21,819 nucleotides of DNA, taken from RUG11788 sp964578175 (lineage in GTDB: Bacteria; Bacillota_I; Bacilli_A; RF39; UBA660). The notes beneath the pieces are model-generated. The model was not told the DNA's origin, did no database searches, and saw only the letters and a program-made list of their open reading frames with translations. The translations under genes were made by a program, and so were the position numbers. Positions 1-7,388 of the stretch are shown here, one piece after another. Positions within the stretch are counted from its first letter, which is position 1. Every line of letters starts with the position of its first letter. The stretch covers positions 1-21,819 of the forward strand of contig CAZOBH010000019.1 in assembly GCA_964578175.1 (NCBI GenBank). The letters are read 5' to 3'.

Positions 1-582
1 GGATTAAAATCATATCAAGAAAAACTAGGACTTAATCATTACTATAACACTGGTGTTATATATGTTAATGTAGATAAATGGCAAGAATTAGGTATGCAAT
101 CAAAATTAGTTAAAGAAGCTAGTCCTAAAAAATGCATTAGTTTTCCAGATCAAGATTTATTTAATATTATTTTTTGTGAATATATTAATCCATTACCTCA
201 AAAATATAATGTATGTCCTAATATTTTTATGTATGGACCTATCGGAACTAGATTATATACTGTACCTCGTAATGTAGATTATAAAGATACAATGGAAGCA
301 AAAGATGATCCTAGAATATTACATACTTGTGGGTTTGCTGATATAAAAGCATGGGATAATCAAAATATTAATCCTTTTACAGATGATTTTATTAATTATT
401 TAGATCAAGTTAATCCAGATTTTGAGAGAAATGACTTATCACCATTAAAAAAAGCAGTTGCTTTAAATAAAACTATGTTTGGTGCAGTATTACTTGCAAG
501 AAGTTTTGTACCAGCTAAATTTGAAGATAAAGTTAGAAGTAAAATTCTAACTATGACAGGTAGAATAGAAAAAGATAGCTAA
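1..582 (+). CDS. Glycosyltransferase family 8 protein, 3' part (5' end outside window)
   Basis: The frame is open from base 1, so the gene begins left of the window; the first ATG at 94 is internal. Visible in order are a YYNTGVIYVNVDKW segment (bases ~40-84), which matches the GT8 block 'yfNsGvlliNl..W', then FPDQDLFN with the DQDxxN motif typical of GT8, LPQKYNV, and an HTCGFADIKAW segment corresponding to the C-terminal HxxGxxKPW donor-binding motif (P replaced by A). GT8 enzymes are Mn-dependent retaining glycosyltransferases using UDP-sugars, often in cell-wall or capsule glycan assembly. The DxD metal motif would lie in the missing part. Acceptor and sugar cannot be told. It is the only plus-strand gene here and converges on the gene at 599. 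Confidence 0.85.
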   Translation, partial: GLKSYQEKLGLNHYYNTGVIYVNVDKWQELGMQSKLVKEASPKKCISFPDQDLFNIIFCEYINPLPQKYNVCPNIFMYGPIGTRLYTVPRNVDYKDTMEAKDDPRILHTCGFADIKAWDNQNINPFTDDFINYLDQVNPDFERNDLSPLKKAVALNKTMFGAVLLARSFVPAKFEDKVRSKILTMTGRIEKDS

Positions 583-600
583 TAATTTGCTATCTTTTTT
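569..600. terminator. Bidirectional intrinsic terminator
   Basis: An inverted repeat AAAAAGATAGC / GCTATCTTTTT (569-579 and 589-599, 9-base loop) carries a T-run on both strands. It contains the GT8 stop codon and ends at the stop of the opposing gene, so it can serve both convergent units. Confidence 0.85.
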
Positions 601-1435
601 ATTTCGTTTCACTTTTAGAATGAGTTCTCATACTTTCTAATATTTCATCTCTTGTTGCTACTATTTGATTAAATATTCTTGTATTCTCTGTTTCTTTTCC
701 AGATCTTTGTTCATCAATTAATCTATAATAATTCCATCCAGAAAAACTAGATGTAAATTCAGGAAATAAACTATTAAGTCGATTAAAGTTTTCTTCTCCT
801 ACTTCATCTAAAATAATACTTACTCCATTTCTTCTACTTTCTATTATCTTATCTTTGTATGTATTTAAAAAACTATTAATTAAGCAATTAGTTGATTCAT
901 AACTAGTTCCACCTTTAATTTTAGAATTAGATTCATCAGTAAATACATACTCTCCATGAGAAAATAATACACCTGTAATTTCTTGAGCTATTCTTTCATT
1001 AACTATTTCTGATAATAACTCATATGTTCTTTTTTCACTATGTTCTTCCTCTTCTTCTGTTTCAGTTATTTCTTGTTCTACATAATCCCATCCAGTAACA
1101 AAACTAATTACTCCTTTATCTTCATCAAATCCTAGTAAACTTAATTCATAAATATGATTTAATTCATGAATTAAATTCTTAGTTAAATATTCTTCTCCTG
1201 AACCCATATTAATATATAAAATAGGTGTTAATTCTAATTCTCCATTATCATCAAACATAGCATTTGGAACAACACAAGCTACACCATCATATTTATCTTT
1301 ATTAAGTGAAGTCGGACATATAAATGGTACTTTAGAAAGCATTTGTTTACCTCTAACAGTTGAACTACATTTATCATAATATTGTTCAGTAATTCTTTTT
1401 CTTGCTTCTTCTTTATCTTTTTTTAGTTGATTAAC
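599..1435 (-). CDS. HExxH (zincin-like) protein, C-terminal part, cut by assembly gap
   Basis: From an ATG at 1342 this reads 247 aa, but the frame stays open upstream of that ATG (VNQLKKDKEEARKRITEQ...) right up to the N-run, so 1342 is almost certainly internal. The part after the gap carries NLIHELNHIYE, an HExxH zinc motif (H59/H63 counted from the 1342 Met; codons near 1154-1168), followed by an acidic stretch and LLSEIVNERIAQE. A Glu there (E112 or E116) is a possible third ligand. There is no signal peptide or membrane segment, so it is probably cytosolic. It is very likely the C-terminal half of the gene at 1536-2214. The family is not recognised; metalloprotease-like activity is inferred from the motif only. 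It ends in the shared terminator at 569-600. Confidence 0.6.
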   Translation of the reverse strand, partial: VNQLKKDKEEARKRITEQYYDKCSSTVRGKQMLSKVPFICPTSLNKDKYDGVACVVPNAMFDDNGELELTPILYINMGSGEEYLTKNLIHELNHIYELSLLGFDEDKGVISFVTGWDYVEQEITETEEEEEHSEKRTYELLSEIVNERIAQEITGVLFSHGEYVFTDESNSKIKGGTSYESTNCLINSFLNTYKDKIIESRRNGVSIILDEVGEENFNRLNSLFPEFTSSFSGWNYYRLIDEQRSGKETENTRIFNQIVATRDEILESMRTHSKSETK

Positions 1436-1535
1436 NNNNNNNNNNNNNNNNNNNNNNNNNNNNNNNNNNNNNNNNNNNNNNNNNNNNNNNNNNNNNNNNN
1501 NNNNNNNNNNNNNNNNNNNNNNNNNNNNNNNNNNN
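1436..1535. other. Assembly gap of exactly 100 N
   Basis: A run of exactly 100 N, the conventional filler for a gap of unknown size. The frames on either side (codon ending at 1537, codon starting at 1435) join in frame only if the true length is 2 modulo 3, so the drawn length of 100 should not be used for translation. Confidence 0.97.
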
Positions 1536-2214
1536 GTCTAAGACTTTCTTCATACTTTTTATATTCTTCAAGTACAATTCTATATGCTTCGTATAATTCT
1601 TTTAATTTAGTTTCATCTTGATATTCAGGATTGTCTTTAATAAGTTCTTGAATGAATTCTTCATTTTTTCTATTAATTGTTTTTTCATTTTGATTTCTTA
1701 TATATTCCAAATACTCATCAACTGAAGAAAATTCTTTTCCTAAATAAGTTCTATCTAATATTTTTTGAAATTCTGGATTCTTTTTATTTTCTTTAAATTT
1801 TTCAAGTGGTCCCAAAGCAGGAAACATTCTAATTAATTGCATATCATATAAATCAGATTTTTCATCTTCACTTAATTCGTTATACTCCATATAATTAACA
1901 AGACTCGTAATTGGAAGTAAAGTTGGATATTTAAAACTATTATCATTAAATAAAACACTTCTACTTTTTATTCCCATTTTACCAACAAAAGCATCTTGTA
2001 ATTCTTTTGATTTTTTATCTAAAATAGAACTTATTTTTAAACCTTTTTTATTAGCATCAAATACTGGTATTATTGTTGTTCTTCCAAAAACTGTTTCAAT
2101 ATGTTCTCTTTGTTCTTCACCATAATATTCTACAAAAGCTTCTATTATAGCAGGCATCGCTTCTTCTATAGTTTTATATGGATTTAGTATTCTTTCATCT
2201 AGCATATATATCAT
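1536..2214 (-). CDS. Uncharacterised protein, N-terminal part of the gap-split HExxH gene
   Basis: About 226 residues are visible before the gap. The sequence is charged, apparently helical and soluble, ending in a coiled-coil-like stretch (KLKELYEAYRIVLEEYKKYEE) that matches the Lys/Glu-rich character of the sequence resuming after the gap. Two starts are possible. The outer ATG at 2214 has essentially no spacing from the only purine-rich site (GGATGG, 2215-2220). The ATG at 2205 has 9 bases of spacing and may be the real start. Either overlaps the upstream 98-aa gene (stop at 2195), so the two are probably translationally coupled. No known domain is recognised in this half; the zinc motif lies in the other half. 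Confidence 0.6.
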
Positions 2215-2491
2215 CCATCCATTCTATAAATTCATTGTAATTATAAGGATAATCTCCTCTAATAATACATCTTTTCTTATCTATATTTATAATTGTTTCT
2301 TCATTATCTATTCCATTATTAGATATATATTCTGAGTTCCAATTAGAAATTATTCTAAAGAAATTATCTAAATCATCATCAGATATATTAACAATCCTAT
2401 CATTAGATATTATTCCTTTTCCTCCTCTAATAATTAAAAGTTTGTTTCTAAGTCCATTGATTTCTATTGTAATAGTTAAATCATTATACAT
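2195..2491 (-). CDS. Small uncharacterised protein (98 aa)
   Basis: A complete short gene with a good ribosome binding site (AGGTGG, five bases before the ATG) and a TGA stop that overlaps the start of the next gene by 11-20 bases. The protein is soluble, acidic, and has two similar beta-type segments, LLIIRGGKG and RCIIRGDYP, before a C-terminal YNEFIEWMDDIY. It is not recognised. The overlap with the HExxH gene downstream indicates a two-gene unit, so it may be a partner or regulator of that protein; this is inference from position only. Confidence 0.65.
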   Translation of the reverse strand: MYNDLTITIEINGLRNKLLIIRGGKGIISNDRIVNISDDDLDNFFRIISNWNSEYISNNGIDNEETIINIDKKRCIIRGDYPYNYNEFIEWMDDIYAR

Positions 2492-2530
2492 ATAACCACC
2501 TATTATAAGTATATCATAGACGTATTTTTT

Positions 2531-2567
2531 AAAATAAAAAAAGTCGTATTATTTACAATCATACGAC
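2531..2567 (-). terminator. Intrinsic terminator
   Basis: On the minus strand GTCGTAT / ATACGAC (2561-2567 and 2543-2549) with an 11-base loop is followed by seven T and a T-rich tail. The first arm overlaps the last codons of the 139-aa gene. Confidence 0.85.
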
Positions 2568-2968
2568 ATTAGTTTTTTATTTAATTTTTCTTTTTTCTTA
2601 GTATAAATTCTTCCTTTATATGTTGTATCTTCTTCTTTTACAACAGCACCTAATTCCCCATAAGTAGGAGCGTAAACGATTGTTAATCCATCATTTTCTA
2701 CATCTTTATATCTAAGATGAGTATGAGTACTTTCAAATCTACCTACTAACTTCATCCCAAGAACACCTTGAGCTCTTCTTGCATCAGTTAAATATTTATT
2801 ATTAACATTTACTTTAGATCTATCATAATATATTCCTTTAATATCTATTTCATCTCCATAATCTGAAATAGTTCCATATAAAAATCCTTTAATAGGTTGT
2901 CCTCTATTTATTATAGCTTGTTCAATTATTTCCTTTTTTACTGGTTCACTAATTTTAATTGTATACAT
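2549..2968 (-). CDS. Uncharacterised protein with JAMM/MPN-like motif (139 aa)
   Basis: Monocistronic: its own extended -10 (2992-3000), ribosome binding site GAGGTG and terminator. The order of motifs resembles a JAB/MPN (JAMM) metallo-isopeptidase fold: GFLYGTISD near residues 28-36 (compare 'G.L.G'), a beta strand IDIKGIYYD, then VGRFESTHTHLRYKDVEND near 75-93. The HTH followed nine residues later by Asp is close to the JAMM signature HxH...S..D, but the conserved Pro and Ser are not at their usual places, so the metal site may be altered. In bacteria JAMM proteins act on peptide or isopeptide bonds, for example on peptidoglycan fragments or ubiquitin-like proteins. This assignment is tentative; another alpha/beta fold is possible. 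Confidence 0.6.
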   Translation of the reverse strand: MYTIKISEPVKKEIIEQAIINRGQPIKGFLYGTISDYGDEIDIKGIYYDRSKVNVNNKYLTDARRAQGVLGMKLVGRFESTHTHLRYKDVENDGLTIVYAPTYGELGAVVKEEDTTYKGRIYTKKKEKLNKKLMSYDCK

Positions 2969-2991
2969 CTAATCACCTCAAAATTAGAGTC

Positions 2992-3000
2992 ATTATAACA
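2992..3000 (-). promoter_or_regulatory. Extended -10 promoter of the JAMM-like gene
   Basis: TGTTATAAT (TGnTATAAT) lies about 25 bases upstream of the ATG at 2968; no good -35 is seen, as usual for extended -10 promoters. Confidence 0.6.
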
Positions 3001-3009
3001 TAATAATTA

Positions 3010-3633
3010 TTAAAGTTCTATATGATCTATACCTATTAAATTATTATCTAAATCAAAAGTTAATTTAAATGTTTCACAGTAATCAAAATAATTATGTAAT
3101 AATACTTTATCTCTATAAGAATATTTAAATTTATCATCTTCTAATTTTATATCACACCATTTACTTATTAAATAAGATAAAGCTGTTCCATGACTTACAA
3201 TAGCTATTCTCTTATTTTTATTCTTATCAATAATTCTTATTAATGCATTATACATTCTTTCTCTTACTTCTTTTTGTGATTCCCCACCAGAAATTTTATA
3301 ATTTTCATCAAGAAGTTGTTTCCTTTCAAATTGTTCAGGTAATTCATCCCAAGAATTAATTCCTATTTCTCTTTCTCCTAAATCACTATTAATATTTATA
3401 TCTAAATTATTTTTAAAAGCTATATATTTAGCTGTTTGTATAGCTCTTACATAATTTGAACTATATAGAATATCAATATTATTAAACTCATTATTTTTAA
3501 ATTTTTCTTCTGCAATTTTTTCTCCTTCAATTGATAAACATTTCTTTTCATTTTGAATTTGAAAATTATCTCTATCTATTTCATGATTAACATCTATTGG
3601 TTTAGAATGTCTAATTAAATATACTTCTGTCAT
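3010..3633 (-). CDS. Histidine phosphatase family protein (phosphoglycerate mutase-like)
   Basis: 207 aa, a full single-domain histidine phosphatase. The N-terminal IRHSKP is the RHG-type motif with Ser in place of Gly; H9 would be the phosphorylated nucleophile next to R8. SSNYVRAIQTA supplies the second phosphate-binding Arg (R63), LGEREIG an acidic catalytic residue (E87 or E89), and VSHGTALSYLIS the second catalytic His (H148). Members dephosphorylate sugar phosphates, nucleotide intermediates or phosphoproteins (GpmB/CobC/PhoE types); the substrate here is not predictable. The start ATG overlaps the stop of the upstream gene as ATGA, and its binding site AAAGGAG lies inside that gene, so the two are translationally coupled. 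No clear terminator follows. Confidence 0.85.
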   Translation of the reverse strand: MTEVYLIRHSKPIDVNHEIDRDNFQIQNEKKCLSIEGEKIAEEKFKNNEFNNIDILYSSNYVRAIQTAKYIAFKNNLDININSDLGEREIGINSWDELPEQFERKQLLDENYKISGGESQKEVRERMYNALIRIIDKNKNKRIAIVSHGTALSYLISKWCDIKLEDDKFKYSYRDKVLLHNYFDYCETFKLTFDLDNNLIGIDHIEL

Positions 3634-4358
3634 TTTATTTCTCCTTTTATATAATCGTACCCTTCTTTTATTTTGTCTTCTATTATTATATCTTTATCAT
3701 AAATGTTTTTTAATTCTTTAATTATTAGTTTATTATTTTTATCATATAATTTATAAAATGATTCATATCCTTTTTCATTAAAATTAAAACTTAGAAACTC
3801 TTTAGAATTAAGTATAGAATAAGTTACTATTTCACTATATTTCCATATTATATGAGGAGAGTCTAATTCTTCTCTTCTAGTATCAGGATATAATTCCATC
3901 CACTTTTTAAACCATAAAAAATGTAATGTTTCATGAGCTGTTACCTCTCTTATCTTTTCTTCACTTAAATTAGTAGAAACTGCAAAACTATAACTATCTA
4001 AAAATCTAGGAAATACTGGAATAAGACCAACTAAAGCATCTATATTTAATCTATTCTTATCCCAATCAGTATTTAAATATTTAATAAGTTTATCGTAATA
4101 TTTATCATTAATTTTAGACCAAATAGAATTATATCTTATTACTTCTCTTTCTATTTTTTCTTCATATTCTAAATATTCCTTAGTTACTACTTTATCTATA
4201 TCTTTTATACTTTTTATATCTGGAAAATATTCATTTAAATATCTAATTACATCTAATGATTCAGTATCTTCATTAAATAAATCTTTAACTATTTTTATAT
4301 TTTCTTCTAATGTCATCTTTCTAAATTTAACAATTGGTAAAATAATAATCACTTCCAA
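3630..4358 (-). CDS. Uncharacterised HExxH protein coupled to a histidine phosphatase
   Basis: Up to 242 aa. VTAHETLHFLWF (H142, E143, H146 in the longest form) is an HExxH motif, followed about 30 residues later by KYSEIVTY (E176), the spacing expected of a zincin with a Glu third ligand. No signal peptide or membrane helix is evident, so an intracellular metalloprotease-like role is possible but unproven. The start is unclear. The longest form uses TTG at 4358 without a ribosome binding site, and the first ATG is at 4316 with AGAAAG directly against it. The only fair Shine-Dalgarno (GGAAGTGA, 4349-4356) points to an ATT codon at 4343, which would give an N-terminus beginning LPIVKFRKMTLEEN after the initiator. 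Stop and next start overlap (ATGA). Confidence 0.65.
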   Translation of the reverse strand: MEVIIILPIVKFRKMTLEENIKIVKDLFNEDTESLDVIRYLNEYFPDIKSIKDIDKVVTKEYLEYEEKIEREVIRYNSIWSKINDKYYDKLIKYLNTDWDKNRLNIDALVGLIPVFPRFLDSYSFAVSTNLSEEKIREVTAHETLHFLWFKKWMELYPDTRREELDSPHIIWKYSEIVTYSILNSKEFLSFNFNEKGYESFYKLYDKNNKLIIKELKNIYDKDIIIEDKIKEGYDYIKGEIK

Positions 4359-4362
4359 AAAT

Positions 4363-4371
4363 ATTATAACA
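4363..4371 (-). promoter_or_regulatory. Extended -10 promoter of the HExxH/phosphatase pair
   Basis: TGTTATAAT sits between the kinase terminator and the HExxH gene. Transcription from it would begin near 4356, giving a very short leader and arguing against the TTG start at 4358. Confidence 0.55.
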
Positions 4372-4375
4372 TAAG

Positions 4376-4400
4376 AAAAAGACGTTTAATCAAACGTCTT
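4376..4400 (-). terminator. Intrinsic terminator of the htpG unit
   Basis: AAGACGTTT / AAACGTCTT with a 4-base loop, followed on the minus strand by TTTTTCTT. It overlaps the last codons of the kinase gene. Confidence 0.85.
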
Positions 4401-4880
4401 AAAATATTTATCTATATCATCATCACTTTTAAGTATTAGTAATTTATTAACATATTTTGTTAATCTATGTTCAAATTCAGTTTTATTTAATTCAAATTCT
4501 TTATTCCATAAATACATTTTATCAAGCATTTCATCATTAGGTTTATAATTAGCTTTTTCTAATTTTAATCTTTGTTTAAGATATCTTTTTTTTATTCTTT
4601 TATTTCTAATTTCATATGGAATATTTAAATAAATAATTTTATCTGCAATAGTTAATAAATTAGTTAGATTTTTTCTTAAAGTACCTTCTATAATCCAATT
4701 TCTATTTTTATTGATTCTATTTATTATCTTTTGTTGTTCTTTATTATCTCTTTTTATAAGATTTTTATCATCATGAACTATAGAATCTATTTCATAATAG
4801 TCTATATGTAATTTTTTAGATAATTTTTTGGCTAATGTAGTTTTACCACTAGCAACACTTCCTATTATTAAGATCTTCAT
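4386..4880 (-). CDS. P-loop kinase-like protein (AAA_18/FlaR-type)
   Basis: 164 aa. GSVASGKTT at residues 7-15 is a Walker A loop of the adenylate/shikimate-kinase type. DYYEIDSIVH follows at the position of the substrate-binding Asp, then NRNWIIEGTLRKNL and ADKIIYLNIP (Walker B-like strand), and a basic lid-like helix (RNKRIKKRYLKQRLKLEK). This layout is that of small nucleoside/nucleotide kinases and of proteins annotated 'topology modulation protein FlaR'; the substrate is unknown. It starts 8 bases after the htpG stop with only a weak ribosome binding site (AGGTAC), and the strong terminator comes right after it, so it is co-transcribed with htpG. Any functional link to heat shock is inference. 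Confidence 0.8.
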   Translation of the reverse strand: MKILIIGSVASGKTTLAKKLSKKLHIDYYEIDSIVHDDKNLIKRDNKEQQKIINRINKNRNWIIEGTLRKNLTNLLTIADKIIYLNIPYEIRNKRIKKRYLKQRLKLEKANYKPNDEMLDKMYLWNKEFELNKTEFEHRLTKYVNKLLILKSDDDIDKYFKTFD

Positions 4881-4888
4881 AATAGTAC

Positions 4889-6766
4889 CTATTTAGATAA
4901 TTCATTACATATTATATTTGTTAATTCAGTTGGATTTTCAATTGAAAGTCCTTCAATAAGTCTAGCTTGTGCATAAAGTATCTTACTATATTCTTTTAAT
5001 GTATCTTTATCATTTTTATATAAATCTTTTATCTTTTCAGCAATAGGATGATTTTCATTAATTTCTAGTACTTTATTTGCATTAATATGTTCATCAGTTG
5101 GCATAGCATTAATTACTTTTTCCATTTCAATTGATATATTACCTTCACTAGTTAAACATACTGGATGTTTCTTTAATTTATTAGTAAATCTAACATTTGA
5201 AATATCTTTTATTTCCTCTTTCATAAATTTAAACATATCAGCTGATTCTTCATTAAGTTTATCTAATTTATCTTTTTCATCATCTGTTGATAAATCTACA
5301 TCATCACTACTTATATTTTTAAGATCTTTATCCATATATTTACCAATTACTTTCATAACAAACTCATCCATGTAATTAGTACAATATAGAACTTCTATAT
5401 CTCTATCTTTAAATTCTTCAACTATTGGCAACGAATCAATTTTATCTATTGTTTCTCCACATACATAATATATATTTTTATCTTCACTATTCATATGATC
5501 TACATATTCTTTTAAAGTAATCATATCTTTTCTTTTAGATGTAGGATAAATTAATAAATCTTCTAATTTTTCTTTATCTTGTCCAAAGTTATTATATATA
5601 CCATATTTAATTTGACCACCAAAATTCTTAAAGAATTCTGAATATTTTTCTCTATCTTCATCTTTCCATAGATTTAATTCCTTATTAATCTTACTATCAA
5701 TATTTTTAGCAATAAGTTTTAATGCTTTACTTTGTTGTAATACTTCACGTGAAATATTAAGATCTAAATCCTCTGAATCTACTATTCCTTTAACAAATGA
5801 GAAATAATCTGGAACTACATCTTTACATTTATCCATGATTAATACTCCATTAGAGTATAGTTTTAATCCTTTTTCATAATCTTTTGTATAAAAATCATAT
5901 GGTGCATGTCCTGGAATATAAAGTAATGATTTAAATGAAACTAATCCCTCAGCACTAGTATGTATTACTTTAGCAGGATCTTCATAATCATTAAATTTAT
6001 CTTTATAAAAGTTATTATAATCTTCATCTTTTATACTAGATTTAGTTTTCTTCCATAAAGGAATCATATCATTTAAAGTTTTAATTTCTTCATGTTCATC
6101 ATATTCTTTAGTTTTATCATTATATTCACGAACATTCATTTCCATTTTAATTGGATATGTTATATAGTTAGAATATTTTTTAATTAATCCAGCTATAGTA
6201 TCTTGATTTAAGTAATCAGAATATTCATAATCTTCTGTATCATCCTTAAGACTAATAATAATATCTGTACCATATTCTTTTCTTTCACTCTTTTCAATTA
6301 TATATCCATCTACTCCACTTGATTCCCAACTATACGCTTCATTTTCTCCATATTTTTTAGATATTACTTTAATATTTTTAGCTACCATAAATGCAGAATA
6401 GAATCCTACTCCAAATTGACCTATAATATCTATATCTTTTTTATGTTCATTATTTTCTTTAAAGTCAAGTGATCCAGATTTAGCTATAACACCAAGATTA
6501 TTTTCTAATTCATCTTTACTCATACCTATACCATTATCACTAATAGTTAAAGTTTTATTATTTACATCAGGTACTATATTAATTTCAAAATCTTTCTTCT
6601 TTAATTTAATATCTTTATTAGTTAAAGATTCATAATATAATTTATCAATTGCATCACTAGCATTAGATATAATTTCTCTTAAGAATATATCTTTATTTGT
6701 ATATATAGAATTAATCATTAAATCCATTAATTTTTTTGACTCAGTTTTAAATTGTTTCTTTGCCAT
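4889..6766 (-). CDS. htpG: Molecular chaperone HtpG (Hsp90)
   Basis: 625 aa, the normal length of bacterial HtpG. The GHKL ATPase domain shows FLREIISNASDAIDKL (residues 28-43, with the catalytic Glu and Mg-binding Asn), DNGIGM (77-82) and GQFGVGFYSAFM (116-127). The middle domain contains NISREVLQQSKAL with the Arg that contacts the ATP phosphate, and the C-terminal dimerisation domain is complete. It is an ATP-dependent cytosolic chaperone that remodels client proteins, usually with the DnaK system. Start: ATG at 6766 with AGGAG eight bases upstream. A near-consensus sigma-A promoter lies just upstream and is overlapped by a CIRCE-like inverted repeat, suggesting HrcA-type heat-shock repression. 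The leader is only about 15 bases. A kinase gene follows in the same unit. Confidence 0.97.
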   Translation of the reverse strand: MAKKQFKTESKKLMDLMINSIYTNKDIFLREIISNASDAIDKLYYESLTNKDIKLKKKDFEINIVPDVNNKTLTISDNGIGMSKDELENNLGVIAKSGSLDFKENNEHKKDIDIIGQFGVGFYSAFMVAKNIKVISKKYGENEAYSWESSGVDGYIIEKSERKEYGTDIIISLKDDTEDYEYSDYLNQDTIAGLIKKYSNYITYPIKMEMNVREYNDKTKEYDEHEEIKTLNDMIPLWKKTKSSIKDEDYNNFYKDKFNDYEDPAKVIHTSAEGLVSFKSLLYIPGHAPYDFYTKDYEKGLKLYSNGVLIMDKCKDVVPDYFSFVKGIVDSEDLDLNISREVLQQSKALKLIAKNIDSKINKELNLWKDEDREKYSEFFKNFGGQIKYGIYNNFGQDKEKLEDLLIYPTSKRKDMITLKEYVDHMNSEDKNIYYVCGETIDKIDSLPIVEEFKDRDIEVLYCTNYMDEFVMKVIGKYMDKDLKNISSDDVDLSTDDEKDKLDKLNEESADMFKFMKEEIKDISNVRFTNKLKKHPVCLTSEGNISIEMEKVINAMPTDEHINANKVLEINENHPIAEKIKDLYKNDKDTLKEYSKILYAQARLIEGLSIENPTELTNIICNELSK

Positions 6767-6786
6767 ATTATCATCTCCTAATAAAA

Positions 6787-6815
6787 GTTATAGCACCATT
6801 TATTAGCAAAGTCAA
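6787..6815 (-). promoter_or_regulatory. htpG sigma-A promoter
   Basis: -35 TTGACT (6810-6815), 17-base spacer, -10 TATAAC (6787-6792), immediately upstream of the htpG ribosome binding site. Confidence 0.8.
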
Positions 6816-6829
6816 TTTTAGTTTGCTAA
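6803..6829 (-). promoter_or_regulatory. CIRCE-like HrcA operator overlapping the htpG -35
   Basis: On the minus strand the sequence reads TTAGCAAAC, nine bases, CTTTGCTAA. The 9-9-9 geometry is that of CIRCE (TTAGCACTC-N9-GAGTGCTAA); the arms match the consensus at 7 and 6 of 9 positions and are 8/9 complementary to each other. The -35 hexamer lies at the junction of spacer and downstream arm, so a bound repressor would block RNA polymerase. Confidence 0.65.
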
Positions 6830-6840
6830 ATTATAATTAT

Positions 6841-6867
6841 AAAAAAATCTTAGTATTAACTAAGATT
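6841..6867 (-). terminator. Intrinsic terminator of the SipW operon
   Basis: AATCTTAGT / ACTAAGATT (6846-6854 and 6859-6867) with loop of four, followed by seven T on the minus strand. It overlaps the stop of the signal peptidase gene. Confidence 0.85.
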
Positions 6868-7360
6868 CTTTTTTCTTCTTTTTTTCTTTGTCATCACCAA
6901 ATATAAATGATAAACCTATCATTAGTACAATGACACATATAGATATAATTTTACCTATTTTAGTTTGTATAAATTTAACTACATATCCTACATATGGAAT
7001 ATTAAATACTGTTTTTCCTATATAATTTAATTTAGTTACACTCAAACCATCATCCACTTTATTAGCATCCCCTTGAGTTATAAATCCATCTTTTTCTATT
7101 TTAATAACTCGATGAGAAACTAATACCCCAGAACTAGTTTTATATGCCACTATATCTTGTTTTTTAATATCTTCATATTTAATATTTTTATTAATAAAAC
7201 TAAGACTACCAGTATGTAATTTAGGTTCCATAGATCCTGATAAAACTACATATGGTTCTATTTTAAACAGATATAAAAAAACAAAGACTATTCCAAATAT
7301 AATTATTAATGTCAATAAAATATCTATAATTTTTTTTATTATATTAATAATTAATTTCAT
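6860..7360 (-). CDS. sipW: Signal peptidase I, SipW (ER-type)
   Basis: 166 aa, membrane protein with a helix near residues 8-32 and a second near 138-155, then a Lys-rich tail (KEKKKKKES). VVLSGSMEP places the catalytic Ser at 43, and VSHRVIKI places His at 83 where most bacterial type I peptidases have Lys. This Ser/His arrangement defines the archaeal/eukaryotic ER-type SipW class. GDANKVDDG (98-105) supplies the conserved Asp region. SipW enzymes cut the unusual signal peptides of TasA/camelysin-like proteins, and three candidate substrates lie directly upstream in the same operon, which strongly supports the assignment. The ribosome binding site is AGAGG nine bases before the ATG. It is the last gene before the terminator. 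Confidence 0.93.
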   Translation of the reverse strand: MKLIINIIKKIIDILLTLIIIFGIVFVFLYLFKIEPYVVLSGSMEPKLHTGSLSFINKNIKYEDIKKQDIVAYKTSSGVLVSHRVIKIEKDGFITQGDANKVDDGLSVTKLNYIGKTVFNIPYVGYVVKFIQTKIGKIISICVIVLMIGLSFIFGDDKEKKKKKES

Positions 7361-7388
7361 AGTCTTTGTCCTCTCATGTTTTATTTAA

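Noticed and set aside
1427..1621. Plus-strand open frame running through the N gap
   Set aside because: It exists only because N codons are read as open; it lies antisense to the minus-strand HExxH gene.
2195..4400. Use of genetic code 4 (TGA = Trp), suggested by the extreme AT content
   Set aside because: TGA ends genes at sensible places (2195, 3630) with overlapping downstream starts, and Trp is encoded by TGG in the genes examined.
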